In this document: one piece after another, positions 10,754 to 21,933 of the stretch
How positions within the stretch are numbered: position 1 is the stretch's first letter
Layout: each line of letters opens with the position of its first letter
NCBI GenBank assembly: GCA_963932465.1
Contig: OZ010791.1
Coordinates: 151,635,915-151,699,914, forward strand
Reading direction: 5' to 3'
Source: Maratus speciosus
Taxonomy: Eukaryota > Arthropoda > Arachnida > Araneae > Salticidae
DNA length: 64,000 nt
Notes under the pieces: model-generated
Seen by the model: only the letters and a program-made list of their open reading frames with translations
Database searches by the model: none
Told to the model about the DNA's origin: nothing
Program-made: the position numbers and the translations under genes

Positions 10754-11603
10754 CAGTCAGACCTCGTTATCCCGACACCCGGTTTTCACGTCACTCCGCT
10801 TATCAAGTCAGTTTTTCAAAATCCCGATTTTCTGTATATGATTTTAATGTAAATAAACTCCGGATTTTTCGTCGTTGAATAATTTTCAACTCCAGATATC
10901 CCGACGGCTTAGGAAAATTGTCCATTTTTCATAATCCATCTTATAAGCACGCAAATTAAACAGTAAGAAATGTCTTAGCCAAACTTTTCACAAAAGTGTC
11001 TAAAATACCCATTGGGATAAATGAGAAGTTTTACTTAAGTCCTTTATCTGAATAAATAAACCCAAACACTATGAATGACCCACTTTGGCTCCTGATAGAT
11101 GTATCAGTCTACTCGCGGTCTTTTTGCTCTGGTCAGGTGACGCTTTCTTGTGGTTATACGGCGTTTTTCATCCGAGTAAAACCGAAGCATTGCATTTCAT
11201 TGAAACTATCAGAAATTATCTAACATCCATTTCTGAAATAATAAATACTGACTACAATTTATTGTATAATATTGAAAAAAGAATTGCAGGAAAAACATCT
11301 AGGGATAAGCAACCCTTAATTCAGTATTTCATGTATTAATATTTCATGTAACAATATAAAAAACAAGTCGTCATAAATCTGATTTTGATTCTTTTCAATT
11401 TTGTTTTTGTGTTTATTTTATTTTATAACAATGTTTTATTGCTTAAAACTGCAAGAACAGTTATGAATTTAAAATTGTCTTAAATTAATTAAAAATACAG
11501 ACTTTTATAAACATTTTACTCCAACTCCGCTTACCTCGACACTCCACTTATGACGGCACTTTTTTTCTGTTCATTAGAATGTCGGGATAACAAGGTTCGA
11601 CTG
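10754..11603. mobile_element. Tigger/pogo-like DNA transposon remnant
   Basis: Inverted ends CAGTCAGACCTCGTTATCCC and GGGATAACAAGGTTCGACTG lie between TA dinucleotides. Ends reading CAGTCRRACCTCGTTATC are characteristic of pogo/Tigger elements. At 850 bp it is far shorter than an autonomous element and appears internally deleted. It keeps a readable transposase tail at 11085-11339. Confidence 0.75.
11085..11339 (+). pseudogene. Transposase C-terminal fragment, Tigger/pogo type
   Basis: The second half of this 84-residue frame (EALHFIETIRNYL, then NIEKRIAGKTSRDKQPLIQYF) resembles the C-terminal tail of Tigger/jerky-type transposases. That tail has a helical segment followed by a basic KQ-x-x-I-x-x-F ending just before the stop. 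No DNA-binding or DDE catalytic region is present. The N-terminal part of the frame looks unrelated. It is a fragment, not a functional gene; the family call rests on tail similarity and on the flanking TIRs. Confidence 0.5.
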
Positions 11604-11806
11604 TATATCTTTTGGAATACACTAACATTTTAATAATAATTAGATAAATGTCCTTAAGTGGCACACTGCTGCTGCGTTTACCTTATTTTCGGATCCAATT
11701 TATCAAAAATAAAAAAAAATTAAAGCAATTTTTAACACAATTATTCCAAAAAGTTTATTGATTGAGAATTTTCTACATGTTTCATAAAAGTAAACTTTTA
11801 TTATAT

Positions 11807-12239
11807 TTAAGGCTGTTCTCAACTGCTCTGCTTAACAAGCGCAAAACGTTTTGACACATTTACAAATTCATTTTTTAACTGAAAGGCATAAAATTAGAAA
11901 GCCTGACAATGAAAGTGATTTGGAATCGAACTGTTTTTTTTTTCCGTTTTTTTGATCAATCAATTACCTATTGAGTTAGTTATAAGCGATTTTGATGACG
12001 TGACACAGCATTTTTCTCCACGTACAGACTGGATTTTCTTCTTTCGATCGGAAGTTCGGTTCAAAATACCAACTTTGACAGTATTTTCTGAAAGATCTAA
12101 TGCGCTTACAAGAAAACGGAAAAAACATTTCGGTAACATAGTTTCTGAATAACATCTTCTGGTTTCATGCGTTTCCGAACAAAAATAAATTAAAACTTAT
12201 GTCAGAAAGTTGACCCTTTGGATTTTAGAACAGCCTTAA
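11807..12239. mobile_element. TTAA-flanked MITE, TTAAGGCTG family, copy B
   Basis: 433 bp, TTAAGGCTGTTCTCAACTG to AGAACAGCCTTAA, same orientation as copy A. Its right TTAA lies within the 13-bp target duplication of the adjoining Penelope-like element, so the PLE inserted at the very edge of this MITE. Confidence 0.85.
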
Positions 12240-12322
12240 TAAAAACAGCAAATAAAGCTTTTGTGCAACAATATTAAAAAGCAGAAAAACCAACGTTTAA
12301 AATGCACAAATAATATATGAAA

Positions 12323-12373
12323 AGCAGCAAACAGCTGTTTCGAATCTACTAGCGAGATTCTTCTCCAGTGCAA
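12323..12373 (-). ncRNA. Hammerhead-like ribozyme motif, PLE 1 sense pLTR
   Basis: On the minus strand: stem-I side TTGCA, core CTGGAGA, stem II (GAATCT and AGATTC closed by a 7-nt loop), GAAAC, a minimal stem III around AGCT, then GTT and stem-I side TGC. The layout is that of the short-stem-III hammerheads described in PLEs. The first core box deviates from CUGANGA at its fourth base, so this copy may be inactive. One extra base sits between the core box and stem II. Confidence 0.5.
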
Positions 12374-12571
12374 GATCGTGAAAAAGGAACAGCGTGCAAG
12401 AAAAAGCACGGCTGAGCAAAATGATAGACAGAGACGCGCTGGCTTATATAACCTATGGGGGTAGCGAAGGCGCCAAAACAACCAATGAGAGAGAAGCAGT
12501 GGAAACGACTGGGTGGACAAGTAGCGACATATACCGGAGAAAGACAGAAAAAGAAACCAAAAAAGGGGGAA

Positions 12572-13078
12572 TTAAATTAATGCTTTCCAAATACTTGGAA
12601 AATCAGGAGTACTAGATAAGTCATTGACTAAAGAGTGGGAATTTTTAATGATATGGTAAGCTTCCCAAAAATCAAGATCAAGGTTAGAAGAACATTTTTG
12701 GATAATGATGGCTGAGGAAAAATCGAACCTATGTTGAGAAGACCAAGAATGTTGAGCAATAGAAGAACGTTTGAGCTCCTGATTTTTAACATAACCTTCA
12801 TGCTCTTTTAAACGAAATCTAAGAGCACGTTTAGTCTGGCCAATATAAGAAAGGCCACACTGGCAAGAGATTTGGTAAATGCCCCAATTATCTAGGCGAT
12901 CAACGGGGTGTTTGAGATCTGAAAAAGTGATTTTATTAACAGGAGAAAAAATAACTTTAAAATCAAACTTTCGTAGGATTTTAACAACTTGCTGGCTGAT
13001 TTTAGAAAAAAATGGTAACACAACTGAAGTGCTAGGGTTGGAATTAGAATGCTTTTCAGAATGGACGGATTTTTGGAC
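12572..13078 (-). pseudogene. PLE GIY-YIG endonuclease C-terminal fragment
   Basis: Penelope-like proteins join a reverse transcriptase to a C-terminal GIY-YIG endonuclease. The 149-residue frame at 12572-13021 reads through the linker (LPFFSKISQQVVKILRKF) into GIYQISCQCGLSYIGQTKR, then RLKEHE, which are the GIY and YIG strands, the spaced cysteines and the R..EH catalytic helix region. It ends in a natural stop. The frame stays open upstream to about 13078, where it hits the inverted arm, so the stated ATG-less start is not a real gene start. The RT domain is absent. Confidence 0.75.
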
Positions 13079-13193
13079 TCACTGGTTGTTTTGGCGCCTT
13101 CGCTACCCGCATAGGGTATATAAAACAGCGCGTCTCTTTCTATCATTTTGCTCAGCTTTGCTTTTTCTGGCACGCTGTTCCTTTTTCCCGATC

Positions 13194-13242
13194 TTGCACT
13201 GAAGAAGAATCTCGCTAGTAGATTCGAAACAGCTGTTTGCTG
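13194..13242 (+). ncRNA. Hammerhead-like ribozyme motif, PLE 1 inverted arm
   Basis: Inverted partner of 12323-12373. Here the core box is CTGAAGA, which fits CUGANGA, followed by the same perfect 6-bp stem II, GAAAC, AGCT and a GTT cleavage triplet; TGCA upstream can pair with TGC downstream. It lies on the strand opposite to the PLE coding region. Confidence 0.5.
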
Positions 13243-13307
13243 CTTTTCATATATTATTTGTGCATTTTAAACGTTGGTTTTTCTGCTTTTTAATAGCCTT
13301 AATAAAA

Positions 13308-14126
13308 GTCTATAATATAAATTAAAAACTTGATATAACAAAATATTTTCATGTAAATATCTTAATGGTTTGATATCTTGCATAAATAACTGCAATGCTC
13401 TGTTTTATCATATAAAACATACTTCACATACTTTAAGCTTTATTTAGGAGGACTAAATAAACTATTTTTTTTCCTCCTTCTAAGCTCTATTGCATAGCTT
13501 CTAATTGTTTTCTCAAAAACAATTTTCAGCAAACTTTAAAATATTTTTTTTTCAACTGAAGTTCCGAGCTATTAAAAAAAAAAGAACCAAAGAGGAAGAT
13601 GGAAAACAAAATAAAAGAAAGTGCGTTTCGCTGTTTAATGATATTGCATGTGATTAACGGTAATTAAAAATTTCAGATTCCACGGTTTTTATTTTGACAC
13701 TCTTTTTTTTTTAACTGTTATTTTGTATTTTTTATAAATATTAATTCCCATCTTCCTTTTGTTTTTCTTCCTTTTTTTTTTTTAGATTTTTTTTTTTTAT
13801 GTTTGTGCTGAAAAAAAATTGAATGCCAGTTTTTATGATAAGAAAAAATGCAAAGGATTTTTTCTGGAAAAAAAAACAAAACTATTTTTTATTTTCTTGC
13901 ATTGTTTTTTCTGTTAGTATCTGGAAAATTGTAGAAAAGAAAAATATAATTTACATCTTCAATGATATGTTATCCATATTGCATGGATATTCATGTATAA
14001 AACTCATCTGTTTTATTGTATTACACTCCCTTTTCTGATATACCTGAAAAATGAATTAAAAACGTTGTTTTTCCATGGGGCTTATCACTGATTGACTTGC
14101 GTATTGAACAAGAGGCTCCAATAAAG
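13308..14126. other. AT-rich stretch, nothing recognised
   Basis: Long T- and A-runs and short open frames without recognisable domains. No repeat boundary could be defined. Confidence 0.45.
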
Positions 14127-14870
14127 TACAATAAAACCTCCCTAAAGGGACCACGCTCCGTTCCAATAAAAATTGGTCGCTCCGAGAGGTGGTCTCTTAA
14201 TGGAGATCATGTTTAAATCTAGATTTTAATTGTTGAAAAAAGGTAACAATTAATGTTACGGAAAGTTATTTTTCACATTAGGAAAAAATATGAAAATTTA
14301 AATATCAAAACAAAAGTTAATTACATAAATTAATTACTGCAAAGTTTAAAAAATGAATACATTGACGTTTGCTTTGATTTACGGTTTTATCTTTTATAAC
14401 TTTTATTTCAAAGTTCAGTAAATAAATGCACTTTTTTTTTTCTTTTGATGGGAACAAATAATGACGATTTCATTAATTTATTTCTTTGAGAGTTTCCTGA
14501 AAGAATAGGGCAAGGGAGTTTATTGACCGTCATTCTTAATAAGTCATAAGAGTTAAATTCGTTGCCTAAAAAGGCACAAAGGGGTTTAAACACTTAACAG
14601 TTACCGGAATTAAAAAATTCTAAACTTAGTTTAGAAATTTTATGAATAATGCGCTATCCGAAATTATTTTTCTAATAAAATCTTCAAGCGACCAGGAAAA
14701 AACAGAATTTGTTTCATTTTCTTCAAAGAAATGGGTCGCTCATGGAGGGAGTTCAACTGGGATGGTCTCTGAATGGAGGTAAAATTTGTATTGAGCCTAT
14801 AGAAATAAATTTCGTTCCATGAAAAAAATGGTCGTTCAGGAAGGTGGTCGCACAGGGAAGTTTCACTGTA
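14127..14870. mobile_element. TA-flanked MITE, CAGTAAAACCTCCC family, copy 2
   Basis: Starts TA-CAATAAAACCTCCCTAAAG and ends GAAGTTTCACTG-TA. Clearly homologous along its length to 7681-8425, in the same orientation, with point differences and small gaps. It is non-coding apart from the shared decayed minus-strand remnant. Confidence 0.7.
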
Positions 14871-15656
14871 TTAAGTTTTATTATTTTCTTCCAAATAATA
14901 ATTGATATTTTAAGTAAGACTTTTGTATTCAAAGAAGACTCAAAGATTAGAAAACGTTATTTTAATTTAAGGGTATAGGCACAGCTGTGAATTTAATTAA
15001 AATAGCTGATATATATGTTTAGATTTTCTAGGCAACCATTGACTGTATATTTCAGTAAATTTTTGTACGTTTTAACGCATTCAAAGTTTCACACAGATAC
15101 AAATGTGCTAATTTAAGATTTCTGCCCATAAAATTAAATGTATTTCATTTGCGCATTCCTAATAATTAATCGAAAATACAATATACGTAGGGGAAAAAAC
15201 GGTAAAGTGACCACTCTAAAGTTTGATGAATTTTTATTCCTTTTTAATCAGCTCTTACAACATATTACCACTTTAAAAAACACAGAAGTATGGCGATTCG
15301 GGATTGGATTAACGGCCTGTTGTCATGAACAGAATATCAGCACTAATGAGATTTAGAGAATAGAGAAAAATGAAGTCATTTTTAGAAATAATTATCCATA
15401 CCTCTCGGACGCTTCTTCAGACGATGATTTAAAAAAAATAAAATAAAATAAAATAAAATTCCATTGTAAGTAGTTTTCATATATATTCGTTAATTATTAT
15501 TATTTTTATTATTATTTTTGGTATTATAGTTATTACAAAGTAGTGTTTTTGTTACTAATATTTTGTATTTATTATAAATCGTCATGTTTTGAACCAGGCA
15601 GCTTTTGAGAATCTTACAGTTTTTTTGAGTTACTAAAGCATAATTATAAACATTGA

Positions 15657-15692
<36 letters not shown>

Positions 15693-16517
15693 TTTGGAAA
15701 AATGGTTATTGTTCTTGTCAGGATGGGAAATCAAAAGCATATCTGAAGGATTTTATTGGTTTAATCCGCATTTTATTCGTTTTCTGATTGGTCTATACAG
15801 TAATCTGTATTTTCCTTTACTTTCAACAGAGATGGATACCTTCTGTTGCCACTATGACAAAAAAGTAATAAAAACTACAAAAAAAAAATCAATAACTCAG
15901 AAACAAATTAAGATACATCTTTCAAACAAATTGCATTTAAAAGTACATTTTTTTCTCTATACGACGGTGTAAAAAGTAATATTGTGGGATGTTTAGACGT
16001 TTAAGAATGAAATTTCATTTAAAATGGGTCGTCTGATTTCTTGGAAATCTGACGATGGAAAAGCCTTTTCCCGAACAGCCAGTGAAATGCTTGGATAATA
16101 CGTAAGTTTCAGGTGGATAATACGTAAGTTTCAGGAAATCTTGCAATTTTTACGTGTAATAACACTATTAATGTTTAATTCATGGTATCAACTCTGTGCG
16201 ATTTTTTATATCTTAAATTTTAATCTTCGAAAAAATCATTTTCCAAATGGTCGTTGTAATTTGATAAATTGCTTTTTTTTTTTTTTTTTTTTTTTTTAAA
16301 CTGTTGTCAAAAGAATGGGCTAACAAATGGGTTTCGGCCGTCCGTAGGAATCTCCCCCGCCGTCCATCACACTTACACCTTGGATTTACGGTTCGGATTT
16401 CCCTTACCCCCCTCCCTTTTTAATCAGTAAAGCTCTAGAAACAAATACCAATAGTAACTATAATAACTTTAATTTCAATTGAATTTTTTTTAGTTATTTT
16501 GAATTGCATTCGTTCCT
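14871..16517. other. AT-rich stretch with simple repeats
   Basis: Contains a TTATTATTA-type microsatellite near 15494-15520, a T-run at about 15660-15687, another at about 16267-16297, and a 20-bp tandem duplication GGATAATACGTAAGTTTCAG at 16093-16134. The 92-codon frame at 15694 has no recognisable domain. I see no gene. Confidence 0.45.
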
Positions 16518-16966
16518 TTAAGGCTGTGTTCAACTGTTCTGCTCAACAAGCGCAAAACGTTATGACACATTTGCAAACTCATTTTTTAACGGAAAGATAT
16601 AAAATTGGAAGGCCTGACTATAGAAGCTATTTGGAATCGAACTGTGTTTTCCAGTTTTTAATAAATAACCTATTGAGTTATAGGCGATTTTGATCACGTG
16701 ACAAACACGTTTTTCACCCTTTCTTGAGTGGTTATGCTTCTTTCGCGGGAAAATTCGGTTCAAAACACCCACTTTGACACTATTTTCTGAAAGATCTATT
16801 GCGTTAAAAAAAAAAATAAAATAAAATAAAATAAAATAAAAATAAAAAACAGTTCGATTACATAGTTTCTGAACAACAACACCTGCTAGTTTCATACATT
16901 TCCGAATAAAAATAAATTAAAACTTATGTCATAAAGTTGCCCTTTTGGATTTGAGAACAGCCTTAA
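16518..16966. mobile_element. TTAA-flanked MITE, TTAAGGCTG family, copy C
   Basis: TTAAGGCTGTGTTCAACTG at the left and GAGAACAGCCTTAA at the right. Slightly longer than copies A and B because of a TAAAA microsatellite at about 16806-16850. Overlapping open frames are translations of the MITE. Confidence 0.85.
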
Positions 16967-17199
16967 AAGAAAAATTGCAAAATAGCCACTTTGCCTCCTG
17001 TGTAAAGTGGCCAGTATAGGTAAATGAACAGATCACATTCAGAAAGTACCTATATTTAATCAACAGAAGTTAAAGCAACACACATTAAGAATAAGTATTA
17101 TGTTTTGTAATATTTTAAGTATTAAATCGTTACAAGATATAGTAAACAGTAATGAGTATCAGTACAACGAGTGGAAAAATACAAGTGCCCCCAGCAGGC

Positions 17200-17300
17200 A
17201 TGCAAACTGCAAATGCCAAAAGTAAGCTTTTCTCTACAGAAGTTATTGGCCGACCTGTTTTATTTCTTTCAAAGAAAATATTTTTGAGTAGTATTTTATT
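17200..17300 (-). pseudogene. Possible DDE-transposase fragment (pogo/Tigger/jerky type)
   Basis: Minus-strand translation GRPITSVEKSLLLAFAVCMP followed by AGG and a proline further on resembles the TSxEKG...C..NAAGxxxPP strand of DDE_1-type transposases. Only this short block is recognisable and the first catalytic aspartate cannot be located. The surroundings contain the words AAAGTGACC near 15205 and GGTCACTTTAT near 17665, possibly eroded ends of the parent element. Weak call. Confidence 0.3.
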
Positions 17301-17762
17301 ATGAACAATGAATAAAATGTGGTTTTCGGCAAAGTAGTCATCTGGCCATTTTGCCCGATCTCTTTGTCGCCATTTGGCCCCGAATGACACCATTAAAAAA
17401 GCTCTGGCCTAGCCTCTAATTTACGTGACTTGGCGTTTTCAAACACACGTCATTTAAAAGATTATTTCATACCGATCAAACAGCATAAGAGCAAATAATT
17501 ATAACACTACATATCATTTAGCTTCACTCAAGAAATTGTACCACTTGCCTTAAAATTCAAAATCGCAGACAAACCAGCGTCTGTGACGACTGTTTCGCCC
17601 AGTTCCTACGTGGCGGGGGCACTATACAGCAAAAAAACTCAAATGGTTAGTTTGCCCTAACTGGTCACTTTATGATATTAAGGAGAGACCTCTTTGAATA
17701 TTATATATTCTAATATATCATTTTCTCAAAATTAGAAAAAAGAGATAAGGAATTTCTCTTAC

Positions 17763-17819
17763 CTCAGAATGTCGCAGGGTCCGCCCCGACCCTTGGTTGA
17801 ACTTCTTCAGTGAAGACAT
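17763..17819 (-). CDS. Candidate coding exon, unknown product
   Basis: On the minus strand an acceptor (ATATGCAG) is followed by a 57-nt open segment and a strong donor (GAG then GTAAGAG). Translated in phase 0 it gives MSSLKKFNQGSGRTLRHSE; a second phase is open for most of the length. The base composition is more balanced than that of the surrounding AT-rich DNA. I do not recognise the peptide. It may belong with the candidate exon at 18754-18854 on the same strand. Without transcript data this stays a guess. Confidence 0.3.
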
Positions 17820-18098
17820 CTGCATATTTCACAAGAAAAATACCTATAGTGTTATAAATAGAAAGTTGGACTATGTGTTGCTTATAATTTTTCTTTTGAA
17901 TCACTAGTGTGCATGGTTGAACCACAAAAGCAGATTTCTTTTCCTTTAAATGATTTAATAAATTTCTAGGTTAAATGTAATTAATAACAGAAAATGGAGG
18001 GAGAGGAAAAACCACCTCTTCCCTTCCGAAAGAAACATTATAGAAGAAGAACGCGTGAAAAGGCGATACAGATACATTGGGCAAAATCCACACACATG

Positions 18099-18753
18099 CA
18101 GGGCCTGATTAATGCACGGGCCCCCGGGGCCTCGGCCCTGGGCCCACCAATTTCATGGGCCCACAAATTTGTGTGCATTTTCTCACAATTTAAGTTTTTC
18201 CACTGTTTGCATTTTATATTTTGGTCTTTGACGAAAAAACAAAGTTTTACTGTAATAAAAAACCTCCATATTTAATTTTTCTGTAAAAGTCCTTTTCAAT
18301 TTGAGAGTACCGATAATTTTCAAAACTTGCCGTATCCAGAAAATCAAATTTGGAGAAAATACCAAAAACTGCATACTGTGTCTATTGGTTTCAATATAAA
18401 CGAGGATTTTACAATGTCAGAATTATAGTTTAAAATGATTACTAGACAGTTAGGAAAAACACAATTTTTAATGATTTTGGAGAAGGCCAGTTTTGAAAAA
18501 GACGTCTTCATTTATTCTGCAACATAAACTGGGGATCATAGATGTTTGTGAATTACACAAATGCTTATTTGAGAAAGTGGACGGTAATTCATTTTCTTGA
18601 TTATTCTTGTAAGTTAAATTTTTTTTGTAAACTTGAAACTTTCACCCAAACAACTTTGTCAATTCATCAAATAAACCTCCTTTTTTTCTGAAAGTGTCAC
18701 TGTGGTTGGGGAGGTAGAGGGGGGGGGGGAGGTCAACGTTTTAACAGGCCCTG
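18099..18753. mobile_element. Possible hAT-like MITE
   Basis: The left side CAGGGCCTGATTAATGCACG and the inverted right side TTAACAGGCCCTG look like hAT-type termini. No matching 8-bp duplication is found around these limits (CACACATG left, GGCCCAAC right), so the boundaries or the call may be wrong. The interior has a G-run near 18719-18730. Confidence 0.3.
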
Positions 18754-18854
18754 GGCCCAACTTCAGCTTGATCGGGCTCTGCATACATGCCCAATGTAGG
18801 AACATCAACCGGCAGAAATTCTGGGTTGGGCACAAACACGTACATCAAAGAACC
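18754..18854 (-). CDS. Candidate coding exon, unknown product
   Basis: Minus strand: a good acceptor (ACTTTCATTTCAG) opens into a frame reading GSLMYVFVPNPEFLPVDVPT, then LGMYAEPDQAEVGP, before a stop at 18741. Only phase 0 is open. Codon use looks protein-like and differs from its surroundings. The 3' part runs into the repeat-like GGGCCCAGGGCCTG, so the exon may be truncated by a MITE or end at an earlier GT (for example CAT then GTATGC). The product is not recognised. Confidence 0.35.
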
Positions 18855-19568
18855 CTGAAATGAAAGTAAGAAAAGATAGTCATTTAAAATAAGAGTCTGG
18901 GATATTATGAAAGTTTTTGTGTGAAAGATTCTCACGTGTAACACTTTACTCGTTCTTCCCCTACTATAAACAGGAAAAATTAATTTACATGGCACGTATT
19001 AATGCGATTTTGGTTCAAATATATCGTAGATATTCTATTGATAAAATATAACCCCATTTAATTTTCTTTAGTTTCATGCTTGGTAAAGGCAAACGATTCA
19101 CGCAAATTATGCTTGGTTTGTAATGACTTACATAAAGCTGATTGCATATATGAAATATCAGAGTAGAAATGCTTTGCCGATCATCAAACATCAAACAGAA
19201 CAACAAAGCAGAATTATCAATCATCAGCATATACCATCCTATATTTTTAGGAAAAACAATTTATCATTTGGTTTGGTGATGTGGTCCATCATTTAACTTT
19301 GAAATAGTTTTTGTTAAAAACGTGTTATGTTGCTGTGTCTAATGTTCCGACTAGTTCCCGAATGCGCTGGATAAGTGGAATTCAGCTTCAATTTAATAGC
19401 CATCACAGAGACGTTAGACTGACTTTTCCACATTTTTTCCCACACAATTTTTATCGTTACCGGGAGGAGGAATCTCCCGGCTTGGAAACTCTGCACCAAC
19501 CGAACTCCACTGATTTCAAATGTAGCCTAACTATGCGGCATTCACACGCTGCCAACAGAAGCGCAGCT

Positions 19569-19866
19569 TAGAGGTCCCACGGTCCGGAATTTCCAGGCCA
19601 TGGCCCTGTCCCAACCGTACAAAAAATTTATTGGCCCGTTCCGGCCGGTTATAAAAAAATATACACTTCGGGACCAGTATAAAAGCTAAAACCTCGGCCT
19701 GAGCCCTGTCCGACACAGTCCGAAAGTAGTACATACTAGACCCGTCGCGGGCCGACACTGCAGAATAAAATAAAGCTCGAGCCTGGTCCGAAAGGAGTAA
19801 AGAGTAGGCTCGATCCGGAAGAAGTGAAGCAAGGCCCGGCCTGGCCCGGGCACATGCAGACCTCTA
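19569..19866. mobile_element. hAT-like MITE
   Basis: 298 bp with inverted ends TAGAGGTCC and GACCTCTA. The flanks GCGCAGCT and ACGCAGCA agree at six central positions, a decayed 8-bp target duplication as expected for hAT. The interior is unusually GC-rich (repeated GGCCC and GGTCCG words) compared with the window. Confidence 0.6.
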
Positions 19867-20498
19867 ACGCAGCATTCCTAGGAAGTTACCCTACCAAGTG
19901 CTGATCATACTCGATGCTGTTTCAGCTAGGGGTTTGGATAGGAGCCGGAGCTTTACAGCAGTGGTTTTTAAAGTGAGGGAGGGTAATCATCAAGGATTCA
20001 TAAAAAAGGTAGGGATCACAGCAAACTTGTCGATAGGCTTTTTTTTTTTTTTTTTTTTTTTTTTGAACAATTTTGTAAATTTACTGTATATAAAAATTCG
20101 CATTCTTGTAAATAAAAAAAAAAAGAAAGTTTAGTAATGACCTAAATTTATTTATTGATTATTATACTTTTCCTGAGACATTTTCCGAAATTAAATCGCA
20201 ATTGGTAGTCGCTATATATATATTTTTTGTTTTTTAGAAAGTACAGCGCACACGACAAATCGTTGCAATTTCCAGGTTGTGTGATTGGTGATTTTGAATA
20301 AACGTCAAGCAAAAATTACAGGAATGAACAAGAACGTGCTGTGAATATTATGAATGTAAGATTTTTTTCGGCGCACACCTATGGTTCTGAGGGTCCTTTG
20401 TAACTATTAAGTTTGCAAGGAGATCTCGAGACCAACAAGTTTAAGAAACAATTTTCACAGCATGGGCTCCTGTTTAAAATATTTTAATGCTTTTTTGC
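19867..20498. other. AT-rich stretch, nothing recognised
   Basis: A T-run lies at about 20039-20064. Short frames have no recognisable domain. Confidence 0.4.
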
Positions 20499-20990
20499 TT
20501 AACCACTTCACTCCCAATCTTAATTTCGCTGGTGAAGGGCTATATACTAGGCTGTGTGGTGTAAAATGGTGTAAAATGTTTGTGTCTCATAAATCATTTC
20601 ATAACGTCCCTTATGTAATAGTAATGAATTTAAGGTCGTTAAGGGATTTACAACATTATCATAATACGTATTAAATAATATATAAAATTTGCACATTATA
20701 TACATACACTGATATACAAGTATACAGTATATACATAAAACTTAGGAATTTATTTTAAAGATTTACAATATTGATCAAAGTGGCTTCTACTGCTCAGTTC
20801 TGGAAAATCTTCACAACTAGAACACATTACTCTTATTCTTATAATGACGTAAGATGTGTAATGAATGTATTGGTCAATGTAATGGTCACTGATTACTAAA
20901 ATGAGCGGACGTACGCAGCGTACGTCCTGGTCGCTGATTGCTGAAATGAGAGGAGTTACGCAGCGTACGTCCTGGGAGTGAAGAGGTTAA
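20499..20990. mobile_element. TTAA-flanked, piggyBac-like MITE with CACTCCCA ends
   Basis: Starts TTAACCACTTCACTCCCA and ends TGGGAGTGAAGAGGTTAA, near-perfect 18-bp inverted ends that include TTAA. 492 bp and non-coding. Close to the right end the phrase GCAGCGTACGTCCTGG occurs twice about 48 bp apart. TTAA plus CCY ends suit piggyBac. Confidence 0.75.
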
Positions 20991-21011
20991 TTTAAAAAAT
21001 GCTCTCTTGTT

Positions 21012-21523
21012 TTAACCCTTTGTAATGCAGGAACTTCGACTTGAAAATTATTTATTCAGATGTTAGAAAATATCATTTTAATCAACTAAAAAACAATTTA
21101 AAAAATTTAGAACATAAAAATATAAAAAAATATTGACTAAATGGTGCTTTTTTCATATATCCAACAAACTAAAATTTCATCTTTCTCATAAATATTATCA
21201 ATTTTGTAATACAAAATTGTAAAGTATACGAACTTACCTTTGTTGAAAAGGCTTTCTTTGGACGTCTCAACCTTTTTTAATTTTGAAAAATTTACGAAGT
21301 TCATTTTAGTAATAACGATGTGAAACTACTCAAATAATAAATAAGACTTTGATATGAAAAATTAACTCGATATCGCTGTCAGTTGAGAATTATATGAGAA
21401 ATTTGTATTAACTGCTATGTTGGAAAGCAGCAATAAATAAATGTTTTTTAAAGCCCACTGTATAAGTCACATTGATTTTTGGGTATGTTGCAGATATGCA
21501 ACACGGGGATACAATGGGTTTAA
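21012..21523. mobile_element. Possible piggyBac-like MITE
   Basis: Left TTAACCCTTTGTAATGC and right GGGATACAATGGGTTTAA are imperfect inverted ends, each with TTAA. The right TTAA is also the left TTAA of the next MITE. The candidate exon at 21238-21304 lies inside these limits, so one of the two calls is probably wrong. Confidence 0.4.
21238..21304 (-). CDS. Candidate first coding exon, unknown product
   Basis: Minus strand: an ATG followed by 22 open codons (MNFVNFSKLKKVETSKESLF, then NK) ends exactly at a consensus donor AAG then GTAAGTT. The phase leaves one base over, which does not fit the phase of the candidate exon at 18754-18854, so they are not directly consecutive. It lies within a possible MITE, which argues against a host gene. 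Product not recognised. Confidence 0.2.
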
Positions 21524-21933
21524 GGCTGTTCTCAAATCCAAAAGGGCAATTTTATGACATAAGATTTAATTCATTTTTGTTCGGAAATGCATCAAACTAG
21601 CCGGTGTTGTTGTTTAGAAACTATATCATCGATCTGTTTTTTTGCAAACGCAATAGATCTTTCGGAAAATAGTGTCAAAGAGGGCGTTTTAAACTGAATT
21701 TCCTCGCGAAAGGAGAAAAACCAGTCAAAAAAGGTTGAAAAACGTGTTTGTCATATGATCAAAATCGCTTATAACTCAATAGGGATTGATCAAAAAATGG
21801 AAAACACAGTTCGATTCCAAATCGCTTCCATGGCCAGGATTTCCAATTTTACATCTTTCCGTTAAAAAACGAATCTGTAAATGTGTCAAAACGTTTTGTG
21901 CTTGTTGAGCAGAGCAGTTGAAAACAGCCTTAA
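21520..21933. mobile_element. TTAA-flanked MITE, TTAAGGCTG family, copy D (inverted)
   Basis: 414 bp from TTAAGGCTGTTCTCAAATCC to TTGAAAACAGCCTTAA, in the opposite orientation to copies A-C. It begins at the terminal TTAA of the preceding possible MITE. Confidence 0.85.

Larger units (their letters stand above)
12245..13294 (-). mobile_element. Penelope-like retroelement 1, 5'-truncated
   Basis: A 1050-bp insertion between two copies of AGCCTTAATAAAA (12232-12244 and 13295-13307), a 13-bp target duplication. It holds the C-terminal GIY-YIG part of a PLE protein on the minus strand. This is flanked by inverted arms of about 210 bp (12276-12487 and 13078-13294), the pLTR-like arrangement known in PLEs. 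Each arm carries a hammerhead-like ribozyme motif. The reverse transcriptase is missing, so the copy cannot move itself. Confidence 0.75.

Noticed and set aside
18099..18753. Firm hAT assignment
   Set aside because: The ends look right but no 8-bp target duplication is found, so it is only listed at low confidence.
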